From NCBI RefSeq assembly GCF_014698965.1, contig NZ_JACXAE010000110.1:62001-126000 (forward strand): a stretch of 64,000 nucleotides of DNA. Reading direction: 5' to 3'. The notes below the pieces were generated by a model, which saw only the letters and a list, made by a program, of their open reading frames with translations, searched no databases and was not told where the DNA came from. Position 1 is the stretch's first letter, and every line of letters starts with the position of its first letter. A program made the translations under genes and the position numbers. Shown here piece after piece: positions 35,564-43,967 of this stretch. Origin of the DNA: Iningainema tapete BLCC-T55. Its GTDB lineage: Bacteria; Cyanobacteriota; Cyanobacteriia; Cyanobacteriales; Nostocaceae.

Positions 35564-36841
35564 ATGACTACTCAATTTAAAGCTGAAGTATTTCAAAACC
35601 AATTTTTAACGCAGGGAGCGAAGGAAGTCCATGCGATTATGACAGTTACGAATGTAGGTGGCGAAGGAGTAGCGGCGGCTCCTATGGTGGGCAGACTGTT
35701 TGGAATTATCTGCGATATCTCTGGCTCAATGGGGGGTGAGAAGATTCAGGCTGCTAAGGGGGCGATGGTGAAAATCGTGGATTTATTGCCTGATGATGCG
35801 TCTTTCTTTATTGTTACCGGAGCAAGTAAAGCTCATCTGATTTTTCCGGTGTCACAAGCTACTCCTGATAATAAAGCGCGAGCGAGCGCTGCGATCAAAA
35901 AAATCTCAGCAAATGGTGGCACGGTAATTTCTAAATGGTTGTTTGAAGCCTTAAAACAATTTGAAACAATGCCTAATGCCTTGCGTCAAGCGCTGCTTCT
36001 TACCGATGGGCAAAACGACGAGTCAGACGAAACACAACTGCTGAAAGTTCTACAAACATGTGAAGGAGTTTTCCAGTGTGACTGTCGCGGTGTGGGAACA
36101 GATTGGCGGGTAAAACAGCTACAACACATTTCCGCAAAACTACTGGGAACAACAGACATTATCCCCAACGCGGCAATGATTGAAGCTGACTTCCAAACAA
36201 TTTTAGCAAAAGCCATGAGCAAAAACGTCAGCGATGTGGCGCTACGCCTGTGGACTCCCCAAAGCGCTAAAGTGCTATTTTGCAAACAGGTTAGCCCCGA
36301 TATTGTCGATCTGAGCAACCGTGCCAAAGTAGTTAAACCCCAAGTTTGTGATTACCCAACTGGTGCTTGGGGTAACAACGAATCCCGCGACTACCACTTC
36401 TGTATTCAAATACAGCCAGGTAATGTAGGCGACGAAATGTTAGCAGGTAGAGCCAGTTTAATTTACACCGCCAACGACGTAGAAACAAAAGTTGCCGAAG
36501 CACGTATTCTGGCAATTTGGACAGACGACGATGCCAAATCTACCAAAATCGATAGAAGAGTCGCACATTATACTGGACAAGCAGAACTAGCGCAATCAAT
36601 CCAAGAAGGATTAGAAGCACGCGATCGCGGCAGTATAGAACTTGCCACAGCCAAACTAGGAAGAGCAGTACAACTTGCGCATGAATCTGGCAACGAGTCA
36701 ACCGCAAAATTACTGAAAAAAGTAGTCGAGATCGAAGATCCAGCAACTGGCACAGTGCGACTGAAACGAGATGTAGCACTAGAAGACGCAATGGCACTAG
36801 AAACCCGCTCTACCAAAACCACCCGCATTCCCAAATCCTAG
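35564..36841 (+). CDS. TerY-like VWA-domain protein
   Basis: This 425-residue protein has a von Willebrand A domain at about residues 40-235. The complete MIDAS is visible: CDISGSMGG (DxSxS), the threonine in NGGTVISKW and the aspartate in LLTDGQNDES. The C-terminal half is beta-rich then helical (AVQLAHESGNESTAKLLKKV). VWA proteins bind partners through a divalent metal. In TerY-P triads the VWA protein is encoded next to a PP2C phosphatase and a kinase, exactly the gene types found here. The FHA gene follows after 2 bp, so they are in one operon. The PP2C gene is now 1.8 kb upstream because of the cassette at 33.8-35.5 kb. Confidence 0.92.
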   Translation: MTTQFKAEVFQNQFLTQGAKEVHAIMTVTNVGGEGVAAAPMVGRLFGIICDISGSMGGEKIQAAKGAMVKIVDLLPDDASFFIVTGASKAHLIFPVSQATPDNKARASAAIKKISANGGTVISKWLFEALKQFETMPNALRQALLLTDGQNDESDETQLLKVLQTCEGVFQCDCRGVGTDWRVKQLQHISAKLLGTTDIIPNAAMIEADFQTILAKAMSKNVSDVALRLWTPQSAKVLFCKQVSPDIVDLSNRAKVVKPQVCDYPTGAWGNNESRDYHFCIQIQPGNVGDEMLAGRASLIYTANDVETKVAEARILAIWTDDDAKSTKIDRRVAHYTGQAELAQSIQEGLEARDRGSIELATAKLGRAVQLAHESGNESTAKLLKKVVEIEDPATGTVRLKRDVALEDAMALETRSTKTTRIPKS

Positions 36842-36843
36842 CT

Positions 36844-37494
36844 ATGTCTATCTATCAATGTCCAAAAGGACACTCCTCAACCGAACCAGATTATTGTTCA
36901 GAATGCGGCACAAAAATCCAAGGTACTCCCGTTCCAACAATAACTGTAGAGACGCGAAATACGAAGTCTCTACAAATTACCTGCCCTGCCTGTACAGCAC
37001 CACACAACCCCAGTAGCGGCGACTTCTGCGAAATTTGCGGATACAATTTTGTCACCAAGACACATGGAGAAGTACCGCCTCTTGAGGAGGGGAGTAGGGG
37101 AGTGGGGGAGCAGGGAAACACCCAATCTCTAGAAATTATCGCCATTGTCGATCCCTCACTGCGCAGCCCAGAAAGCCCAGAAGCACCTGTGCAACAACCT
37201 ATTACCTTCAAGCTCGACAAGGAAAGCAACCTAATTGGGCGCAACAGTACATTACGAGGTGTATACCCAGAAGTTGCTCTTGATTTCGACAGCGCTGTTT
37301 CCCAACGTCATGCATTGCTAAATCGTCAGCCAGACGGGACTTTTATTTTGCGTGATATCGGCTCTACTAACGGCACTAAATTAAACGGCGTCGAACTAAC
37401 TCCAATGGTTGATGTACCAATTAAAGACGGTGACGAGTTTACTCTTGGACATTGGACTCGACTTAAGTTAAGAAGCACTTTTAAATCTTATTAA
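36844..37494 (+). CDS. FHA-domain protein with two zinc ribbons
   Basis: At 216 residues it has an N-terminal zinc ribbon (YQCPKGHSS...YCSECGTK), a second one (CPACTAPHN...FCEICGYN) and a C-terminal FHA domain. The phosphothreonine-binding residues are visible in NLIGRNSTLRG, VSQRHALL and DIGSTNGTKLNG. FHA domains read phosphothreonine and are common targets of kinases of this type. Two repeats lie in frame: a palindrome (VETRNTKSLQ) and a G-rich tract (EEGSRGVGEQGN), both in linkers. It lies 2 bp after the VWA gene and 2 bp before the membrane-protein gene. Confidence 0.92.
   Translation: MSIYQCPKGHSSTEPDYCSECGTKIQGTPVPTITVETRNTKSLQITCPACTAPHNPSSGDFCEICGYNFVTKTHGEVPPLEEGSRGVGEQGNTQSLEIIAIVDPSLRSPESPEAPVQQPITFKLDKESNLIGRNSTLRGVYPEVALDFDSAVSQRHALLNRQPDGTFILRDIGSTNGTKLNGVELTPMVDVPIKDGDEFTLGHWTRLKLRSTFKSY
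36946..36973. repeat. GTAGAGACG palindrome, in-frame copy in the FHA gene
   Basis: GTAGAGACGCGAAA/TACGAAGTCTCTAC, a degenerate 28-bp copy of the palindrome family, placed between the two zinc ribbons without breaking the frame. Confidence 0.88.
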
Positions 37495-37496
37495 TT

Positions 37497-38888
37497 ATGA
37501 TTAACATAAAAACTCTTTCCACACAACGCTTTTTAATCCCGACAAAAAGGCAAATTACCACCCCTCAACTACTCAAAGCAGGTTTATACGTTACTTGGGG
37601 TGCTAGTTTGCTGCTTGCCCTTGCCACTTTAACTGGTGTGCAAAAGCAGCGTCACGCCATCCAGACAGTTGGCAAAGACTCAGCACCAAGTATTCTTCTT
37701 GCCCAGCGACTTAAGGATAGCTTGTTGGGTATGGATGCTAACGCTGTGAACGAACTACTTGTGAAGCCAGGGCAAAATCCTCGTGCTATTGAAGATTATG
37801 AAGAAAGACGTAGAGCTTTTAGCGATCGCATTATTGCTGCTGCCCAAAATATTACCTACGGTGATGCAGAGCGCAAACCCATTGAGACTATGCAACTGGG
37901 ATTAGGCGAATACATAGCTAAGATTCAGCGGGCGCGGGATTTTAACGAACGTGGTGATACTCAAGGGGTGGTGAGTGCTTACCGAGAAGCAGCCGAAATT
38001 ATGGATAAGAAGCTTTTACCAGCAGCAGATGCCCTTGAGCTAGTCAACTGGAAACAATTGGAAATTATTTATAACGAGCAGCGGTTTGCTACGGCACAAG
38101 CTTTATTTTTCGTCATTACATCTAGTTTACTCTTGCTTAGCATACTGTTCGTCATTCAACTGTTCCTCAACTATCGGATGCGTCGTATTCTTAATCCCAT
38201 GCTGTTGGCGGGAACAGTAATTTTGCTCGTTTTTCTTGGATACACAACTAAAGCATTGCTCTCTAGCTCCCACAATTTGAAGGTAGCAAAAGAGGATGCT
38301 TTTGCATCGCTGTATATGCTGCGAGAAGCTCGCGCTTTGGCTTACGGTATCAATGCTGATGAAAGTCGCTATTTAATCGATAAAGAATTTGCCGCCAAAC
38401 ACGAGCAAGCTTTTTTTGACAAAGCTGCTAAAATAGCTAAATTAAGTAACGGTCAAACATTTGAGACAGTTGTAGCTACATTTAAGCAAACCAACCAGGT
38501 GAATGGGTTCTCAGGCTTGATGGCTAATGTTCTCAACAATATCAGCTTCCCTGGTGAAAAAGAAGTAGCTTTGGCAACTTTGTCTAATTTCGGCACATAC
38601 TTAACTATTAACCAACAAATCCGCCAGTTGGAACAAAGTGGTAAGCATACAGAAGCGATCGCTCTATCTACAGGTTACAACAAAGGCGAGTCAAATTGGG
38701 CGTTCGACCAATTCAAGAAGGAACACACTAAAGCTCAAGATATCAACAAGGAAGCTTTTGAAAAGGCAGTTGCACAGGGGTTTAAGGATGTGGAAGGTTT
38801 TGAGATTGTTGCCCCAGTTGTAGCCGTCGCGATTTCCTTGCTCACGCTATTCGGACTGCTGCCCCGGATCAAGGAGTACGATGTTTAA
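37497..38888 (+). CDS. sensor-like membrane protein of the kinase/FHA cluster
   Basis: This 463-residue protein has predicted membrane segments near 29-47, 200-222, 231-252 and 437-455. Between the first two lies a helical extracytoplasmic region of about 150 residues resembling a four-helix-bundle sensor (DSLLGMDANAVNELLVKPGQ). A second, similar helical region lies between the third and fourth (YMLREARALAYGINADESRY). It has no HAMP, kinase or methyl-accepting domain. It is the last gene of the tight VWA-FHA set and may be the membrane receptor or effector of the signalling cluster. The family is not recognised. Confidence 0.8.
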   Translation: MINIKTLSTQRFLIPTKRQITTPQLLKAGLYVTWGASLLLALATLTGVQKQRHAIQTVGKDSAPSILLAQRLKDSLLGMDANAVNELLVKPGQNPRAIEDYEERRRAFSDRIIAAAQNITYGDAERKPIETMQLGLGEYIAKIQRARDFNERGDTQGVVSAYREAAEIMDKKLLPAADALELVNWKQLEIIYNEQRFATAQALFFVITSSLLLLSILFVIQLFLNYRMRRILNPMLLAGTVILLVFLGYTTKALLSSSHNLKVAKEDAFASLYMLREARALAYGINADESRYLIDKEFAAKHEQAFFDKAAKIAKLSNGQTFETVVATFKQTNQVNGFSGLMANVLNNISFPGEKEVALATLSNFGTYLTINQQIRQLEQSGKHTEAIALSTGYNKGESNWAFDQFKKEHTKAQDINKEAFEKAVAQGFKDVEGFEIVAPVVAVAISLLTLFGLLPRIKEYDV

Positions 38889-38978
38889 TCTATAATCTTT
38901 GCTCTATGTGTTGCTACATTTTGGTAATTTAAATACATACCTTAAAAAAAAATTAGCAAACACAAAGAAGGGGCTACC

Positions 38979-40151
38979 TTGAGTAACCATTTAGAAAGCA
39001 TTGCACCGCATGGTGGGCAGTTGGTGAATCGTATCGCTACACAGGAGCAAAGACAAGTATTTCTCTCCAAAGCCGATTTTCTGCCCAGAGTGCAACTTGA
39101 CGAGCGGGCTGTTTCTGATTTAGAAATGATCGCGATCGGTGGTTTTAGTCCTCTGACTGGTTTTATGAACCAAGAAGACTACGAACGCACTGTGACAGAA
39201 ATGCGTTTGGCTAGTGGAATTGTTTGGTCAATTCCCATTACACTTTCGGTAACAGAGGAAGTAGCCGCGAGCCTTGAAGAAGGCGGTTTGATTCGGTTGG
39301 ATAACTCGGAGGGTAGATTTATCGGGGTTTTGCAACTAACTCAAAAGTATCGCTATGACAAAATCCGCGAAGCTATTAATGTCTACCGCACTAACGATGA
39401 GCATCATCCCGGCGTACAAGTACTATACAACCAAGGTGCAGTAAATCTGGCGGGTGATGTGTGGTTGTTGGAACGCGATCCCCACCCTCTGTTTCCCAAA
39501 TACCAGATCGATCCTAGTTGTTCTCGCGAATTATTTCAAGCCAAAGGTTGGAAAACCATTGTTGGCTTCCAAACTCGTAACCCCATCCACCGCGCGCATG
39601 AGTATATCCAAAAGTGTGCGCTGGAAATAGTAGATGGTTTATTTTTGCATCCTTTAGTCGGGGCGACGAAAGAAGACGACATTCCCGCTGATGTGCGGAT
39701 GCGCTGCTATGAAATTTTGCTGGAAAGATACTACCCCCACGAGCGCGTGATTTTAGCAATTAATCCATCAGCAATGCGTTATGCTGGTCCACGAGAAGCA
39801 ATTTTCCATGCTCTAATTCGGAAAAACTACGGCTGTACTCACTTTATTATTGGGCGGGATCATGCTGGAGTGGGCGACTACTATGGTACTTACGATGCTC
39901 AATTCATTTTTGATGAGTTTGCCCCTGAAGAATTGGGCATTGTGCCAATGAAGTTTGAACATGCTTTCTACTGCACCCGCACTCTACAAATGGCAACCAG
40001 TAAAACTAGTCCCAGTACATCAGAGGAACGTATTCATTTGTCAGGAACAAAAGTGCGAGAAATGCTGCGACGGGGTGAATTGCCGCCTCCAGAATTTTCT
40101 CGTCCAGAAGTAGCGGCAGAGTTAGCACGGGCAATGCAACTGCCTGTATAA
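38979..40151 (+). CDS. sat: sulfate adenylyltransferase (ATP sulfurylase)
   Basis: The enzyme makes adenosine 5'-phosphosulfate from ATP and sulfate, the first step of sulfate assimilation. It has 390 residues, starting at a TTG preceded by an AAGGGG stretch with 5-nt spacing; the homologous N-terminus ([17 protein letters not shown]) confirms it. Catalytic motifs are [13 protein letters not shown] (QxRN and HxxH), [16 protein letters not shown] and the C-terminal [14 protein letters not shown]. No APS-kinase domain is fused. It is separate from the preceding cluster (90-bp gap). Confidence 0.97.
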   Translation: MSNHLESIAPHGGQLVNRIATQEQRQVFLSKADFLPRVQLDERAVSDLEMIAIGGFSPLTGFMNQEDYERTVTEMRLASGIVWSIPITLSVTEEVAASLEEGGLIRLDNSEGRFIGVLQLTQKYRYDKIREAINVYRTNDEHHPGVQVLYNQGAVNLAGDVWLLERDPHPLFPKYQIDPSCSRELFQAKGWKTIVGFQTRNPIHRAHEYIQKCALEIVDGLFLHPLVGATKEDDIPADVRMRCYEILLERYYPHERVILAINPSAMRYAGPREAIFHALIRKNYGCTHFIIGRDHAGVGDYYGTYDAQFIFDEFAPEELGIVPMKFEHAFYCTRTLQMATSKTSPSTSEERIHLSGTKVREMLRRGELPPPEFSRPEVAAELARAMQLPV

Positions 40152-40254
40152 TGTTGAAGAAACAACTGAAAACATTAGGTATAAAATAATACTTGTTATT
40201 CAGTCCTTAGTCTTTTAAACCAAAATTTGAGGGATTGAGGGCTGATAGCTAATT

Positions 40255-42426
40255 ATGAAGCGGCGAAACTTTTTGCAACGATTTGGCTCCATACTCACAG
40301 TATTGGGTGCTGCCTCCTCTGAGTGGTTGTCCTTGGGAAATCTCTATTACCAAGCTTTGGCACAACCTAGTGCGCGTAAATTTGCTTTGTTGATTGGTAT
40401 AAACAAATATCAGCATAAAGACGTTTCCTGGAACGTCTCTACACTGGGTGGTTGTATTACTGATGTGGAATTGCAGCGGGAACTTTTGATTCACAAATGT
40501 GGTTTTCAATCATCAGACATCCTCTGTTTAACCGATGAACAAGCAACTTCGGACAAGATTGAAACTGCTTTTGTCGAGCATTTGAGTAATGTTAAATCTG
40601 GTGATGTAGTCGTTTTTCACTTTAGCGGCTATGGTAGTCGTGTTAAATTAGAAACACAGCAGTCGGAGCAAAATGCTCTAATTCTAGTTAATGCGGCAGT
40701 AAATACACAAGAGAACAAATTAGTCAACTACTTGTTGGAAGAAAAACTGCTGTTAATGTTGCGATCGCTTGCTACAGATAACGTCATAGCAGTATTGGAT
40801 ACCAGCTACTACTATTCCCAGAATCCCCAACCCATCGGATTGCGAAGTCGTGTTTGCCAGATTTCACCATCTATTGTTGCACCAGATATAGAGACGTTTC
40901 ATGAAACGTCTCTACACAACGCCTGTGTTCTCACAGCTACTTCCGAACCCACTCAATTGGCAATGGAAGTGCAAATGTCGGGTTTTAGTGCAGGATTATT
41001 TACTTACGCCTTAACACAACATATATGGGAAGCTACCCCAGCAACGACTATTAAATTCAGCATCTCTCGTGCAGCAAGTACAATACAGCAGTTAGGGAGT
41101 AGTAAACAACAACCAGCATTTTTAAACGATAAAAATCTCCAATCAAGTACGCTGAGTGAAATTTTAGGCGCAAATGCCAAGAGCGCACAGGGAGTGGTGA
41201 CAGCAATTGAAGAGGATGGCAAAACAGTTCAACTTTGGTTGGGCGGATTACCTCCACAAGTGCTGGAATACTACGGAGTAAATTCTCTATTTACAATCAT
41301 TAATGATGTAGAGACGAGAGGTGGCACGTCTGTACAATTACGATCGCGTAACGGGTTGACAGCAAAAGCTCTTGTTTATAATACTGACAGCACAACCCTA
41401 AAAGTTGGACAACTCATCACTGAAGCAGTAAGAGTATTACCTCGCAATATTAACTTAACAGTTGCTCTAGATCCTAAATTAGAAAGAATCGAACGGGTAG
41501 ATGCTACAGGAGGCTTTGCTACAGTTGCGCGTGTGTCATTGGCAACATCTGGGGAACAACCTGCAGATTATGTATTTGGCAAGCTAGCACAAGTAAGTAC
41601 TAAAGATTCGCCCTCGACAACATCAACGATGGTGTCTCTAAATCGCTATGGTTTATTTTCTCTGGGCTGCGAGTTGATTCCCAATACCTCAGGAGAAGCA
41701 GGGGAAGTTGTCAAACCAGCAGTACAGAGGTTAGCACCAAAACTGCATGCACTACTAGCGGCAAAGCTATGGCGACTCACAGAAAATGAAGGTTCTTCGG
41801 GCTTAAGCATCAGGGGTTCTTTAGAGAACATTGATATACTGCCTCGGATGCTGATGCAAAGACAAACATCCCAACTCAGTACTGAATCAACTAAAAAGCC
41901 CTATAGCCCCGAAACAGAAAAGATCCCCACAGTATCTATTGGTAGTAAGATACAATACCGTGTGCAAAATATGAGCGCTCGCCCAGTATACTTAATGTTG
42001 TTGGGATTGAATAGCAGTAGAACGGCGATCGCACTGTATCCTTGGCTCAAGAATACTGAAGTTGATAACTCCGATGCTCAACGAATGCTTAAAGATTTAG
42101 TCATAGCCCCAGGGCAGACTCTTACTATACCACAAACCACTTCTGGGTTTGAATGGGTAGTGCAAGGTCCTGCTTCTATCAGTGAAAACCAACTAATATT
42201 TAGTACTGCTCCTTTTACCCAAACTCTTTTAGCGATGATTGCTGGTAAGCATCCCAGAGTAGATGGGCAGCGCATTCTACCACTACTAAATCCAATAGAT
42301 GTAGCACAAGCTCTTCTACAAGACTTACATAACGCTAGTGCAGTTACCGACATCACTGCTACTGATTCCTATATTTTAAATGTCAATAATTGGGCAAGTC
42401 TTAGCTTTGTTTATCAGGTGGTTTAA
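40255..42426 (+). CDS. Tat-exported caspase-fold protein lacking the catalytic dyad (pseudo-orthocaspase)
   Basis: This 723-residue protein has a twin-arginine-type signal (MKRRNFLQRFGS, hydrophobic stretch to QALAQ). A caspase-like p20 domain follows (FALLIGINKYQ to about residue 240), then a long C-terminal region ending in an IgG-like or DUF4384-like domain. The catalytic histidine motif SGHG is HFSGYGSRV here (His to Tyr). The cysteine motif D(S/C)CHSG is LDTSYYYSQ (Cys lost). Similar Tyr-substituted inactive orthocaspases are known in cyanobacteria. Three palindromic repeats are carried in frame, one of them inside the p20 domain near residue 55. Probably a non-peptidase, secreted binding or regulatory protein. 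Confidence 0.88.
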   Translation: MKRRNFLQRFGSILTVLGAASSEWLSLGNLYYQALAQPSARKFALLIGINKYQHKDVSWNVSTLGGCITDVELQRELLIHKCGFQSSDILCLTDEQATSDKIETAFVEHLSNVKSGDVVVFHFSGYGSRVKLETQQSEQNALILVNAAVNTQENKLVNYLLEEKLLLMLRSLATDNVIAVLDTSYYYSQNPQPIGLRSRVCQISPSIVAPDIETFHETSLHNACVLTATSEPTQLAMEVQMSGFSAGLFTYALTQHIWEATPATTIKFSISRAASTIQQLGSSKQQPAFLNDKNLQSSTLSEILGANAKSAQGVVTAIEEDGKTVQLWLGGLPPQVLEYYGVNSLFTIINDVETRGGTSVQLRSRNGLTAKALVYNTDSTTLKVGQLITEAVRVLPRNINLTVALDPKLERIERVDATGGFATVARVSLATSGEQPADYVFGKLAQVSTKDSPSTTSTMVSLNRYGLFSLGCELIPNTSGEAGEVVKPAVQRLAPKLHALLAAKLWRLTENEGSSGLSIRGSLENIDILPRMLMQRQTSQLSTESTKKPYSPETEKIPTVSIGSKIQYRVQNMSARPVYLMLLGLNSSRTAIALYPWLKNTEVDNSDAQRMLKDLVIAPGQTLTIPQTTSGFEWVVQGPASISENQLIFSTAPFTQTLLAMIAGKHPRVDGQRILPLLNPIDVAQALLQDLHNASAVTDITATDSYILNVNNWASLSFVYQVV
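40415..40442. repeat. GTAGAGACG palindrome in the caspase-like gene, copy a
   Basis: AAAGACGTTTCCTGGAACGTCTCTAC lies as two near-complementary halves around CCTGG. It codes for KDVSWNVST, an insert between the first strand of the caspase fold (IGINKYQ) and the GGCITDVE helix. Confidence 0.8.
40888..40915. repeat. GTAGAGACG palindrome in the caspase-like gene, copy b
   Basis: ATAGAGACGTTTCA and its near-exact reverse complement; the reading frame passes through as IETFHETSLHN. Confidence 0.88.
41308..41335. repeat. GTAGAGACG palindrome in the caspase-like gene, copy c
   Basis: GTAGAGACGAGAGG/TGGCACGTCTGTAC is a decayed copy read in frame as VETRGGTSVQ. Confidence 0.82.
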
Positions 42427-42428
42427 AA

Positions 42429-42493
42429 GAACCCCCAACCCCCCTTAATAAGGGGGGGCACTAAACCCCGCTTTTCAAGGGGGGCTGGGGCGT
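42429..42493. terminator. G/C-run hairpins between convergent genes
   Basis: CCCCCCTTAATAAGGGGGGG and a second CCCCGCTTTTCAAGGGGGG hairpin lie between the convergent caspase-like and hisA genes. The same dispersed repeat type occurs at 14783-14821. It is a likely bidirectional terminator. Confidence 0.65.
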
Positions 42494-42499
42494 TCAAAG

Positions 42500-43273
42500 T
42501 CAAGCAAACGCAGAAAAATCAATATTAGGTGGAATATCTTGAATACGTCCTGGACCTACTGCACGTAACGCTTCTTTAAGAGATATATCACCAGTATACA
42601 ACGCACGACCAACAATTACACTAGTCACGCCTTGTGGTTCCAATGCTAGCAAACTTAACAAATCTGTGATCGAACTAACACCCCCAGAGGCAACAATGGG
42701 AATGGAAACTGTAGCAGCCAGTGTTCGCAAAGCATCTAAATTTGGTCCCGATAGAGTACCATCACGGTGGATATCGGTGTAAATAATGGCGGCAGCACCC
42801 AATTCTTGCATTTGTACAGCTAATTGGGTTGCCAAAACTGCAGAAGTTTCTTGCCAACCACGAGTTGCTACCAATCCGTTGCGGGCATCAATACCGACAA
42901 TAATCTGTTCGGGAAATTCTTGGCAAAGTTGTTGTACTAATTGGGGTTGCTCTACAGCAATGGTTCCTAAAATTACCTGCTGTACACCTAAATTAAGTAA
43001 CTGTTGCACAGTAGCTTGTGTACGTAAACCACCACCCACTTGAATTGGTACTGAAACTGTAGTGGCGATCGCTTCAATTACCTTAATGTTAACTATTTTA
43101 CCTGCTTTTGCTCCATCCAAATCAACTAAGTGTAGTCTTGTTGCCCCTTGCTCAACCCACTGTTGAGCAACTGCCACTGGGTTTTCATTAAAAACTTGCT
43201 CTTGCGAGTAGTCTCCTTGATAAAGTCGCACACAGCGGCCTTCTAGTATATCAATTGCTGGGATCACTTCCAT
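42500..43273 (-). CDS. hisA: ProFAR isomerase (histidine biosynthesis)
   Basis: HisA isomerises ProFAR to PRFAR, the fourth step of histidine synthesis. It has 257 residues and folds as a TIM barrel. Hallmarks are the first strand with its catalytic Asp and arginine ([20 protein letters not shown]), [18 protein letters not shown], the second catalytic Asp in [16 protein letters not shown], and VASGGVSS with [10 protein letters not shown] at the phosphate site. It is followed 5 bp upstream by a small membrane-protein gene on the same strand, so the two are co-transcribed. No other histidine gene is nearby, as usual in cyanobacteria. Confidence 0.97.
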   Translation of the reverse strand: MEVIPAIDILEGRCVRLYQGDYSQEQVFNENPVAVAQQWVEQGATRLHLVDLDGAKAGKIVNIKVIEAIATTVSVPIQVGGGLRTQATVQQLLNLGVQQVILGTIAVEQPQLVQQLCQEFPEQIIVGIDARNGLVATRGWQETSAVLATQLAVQMQELGAAAIIYTDIHRDGTLSGPNLDALRTLAATVSIPIVASGGVSSITDLLSLLALEPQGVTSVIVGRALYTGDISLKEALRAVGPGRIQDIPPNIDFSAFA

Positions 43274-43278
43274 TTTCC

Positions 43279-43569
43279 CTACTCCCTAGTTTCTTGAATT
43301 ACAGCTTGCCGGAAACCCAGCACAATTAAAATATTAGAAAGTGTCAGAAAAAATTCTGCACCCCCGTGCAGCCAATCAACATTTGCCAGTGGTTTACCAT
43401 AATGCAGTACTGCATAAATTCCTGCTGGGATGGTAACGGCGACAAAAACGAGGGTGCCGTAAAATCCATATAGTGCTAAACGAGGCATTTGCCCACTGCG
43501 GCTAATAAACCACAAGAAACCCAGGTAGGGAAACAGTGATAGGGCAAATAGGGCTTCTTTTGAAATCAT
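43279..43569 (-). CDS. DUF3593-family small membrane protein
   Basis: This 96-residue protein has three predicted membrane helices ([51 protein letters not shown]). The conserved core [20 protein letters not shown] and [15 protein letters not shown] is typical of DUF3593, a family of cyanobacteria and plastid-bearing eukaryotes with unknown function. It is found next to a DUF2499 gene, a pairing I regard as typical. Only 5 bp separate it from hisA. Confidence 0.85.
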   Translation of the reverse strand: MISKEALFALSLFPYLGFLWFISRSGQMPRLALYGFYGTLVFVAVTIPAGIYAVLHYGKPLANVDWLHGGAEFFLTLSNILIVLGFRQAVIQETRE

Positions 43570-43591
43570 CGCTTTATTTGGTGGGTGATGA

Positions 43592-43618
43592 GGAGACGTT
43601 TCGACGGAACGTCTCTAC
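43592..43618. repeat. GTAGAGACG palindrome, intergenic
   Basis: GGAGACGTTTCGACGGAACGTCTC-type palindrome (27 bp including the terminal TAC), located in the 51-bp gap between the DUF2499 and DUF3593 genes. Confidence 0.85.
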
Positions 43619-43620
43619 TT

Positions 43621-43926
43621 TTATATTTTGATTGATTTACTCGAACGCCAAATCCATATTCCGGCGGCTAAGAGGGTAAAATTACCTACTAAAGTCATGG
43701 TAGCTTGGAGTGTCACTAGCCATTCTAAAGATTCGGGATTGTCGAAATAATGCCAGGTGCAGGCACACATAGCGCTGACTAAGGCTGGTAACATGGCAAG
43801 AGATAATCCCCACCAACTTTGGTTTCCTGTTACTTCGCCGTATTTCCAGATTAACCAAATAGCCGCTATCCACTCTATAACGCTAGAAATATGAATAATC
43901 CAAGTGGGAATTGAAAGAGCGTGCAT
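43621..43926 (-). CDS. DUF2499-family (Ycf49-like) small membrane protein
   Basis: This 101-residue protein has three membrane helices. The start MHALSIPTWIIHISSVIEWI and MCACTWHYFDNPESLEWLVT are typical of the DUF2499/Ycf49-like family, encoded in cyanobacteria and some algal plastids. The function is unknown; co-occurrence with DUF3593 suggests a shared membrane complex. It is transcribed divergently from csaB, 41 bp from the preferred csaB start. Confidence 0.88.
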   Translation of the reverse strand: MHALSIPTWIIHISSVIEWIAAIWLIWKYGEVTGNQSWWGLSLAMLPALVSAMCACTWHYFDNPESLEWLVTLQATMTLVGNFTLLAAGIWIWRSSKSIKI

Positions 43927-43967
43927 ATGAAAAACTTGCTAATCTAAAATCTAAAATCCAAAATATT

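Noticed and set aside
29107-41400. Palindromic repeats as a CRISPR array
   Set aside because: The copies are kilobases apart, vary in sequence, and lack regular spacers and cas genes.
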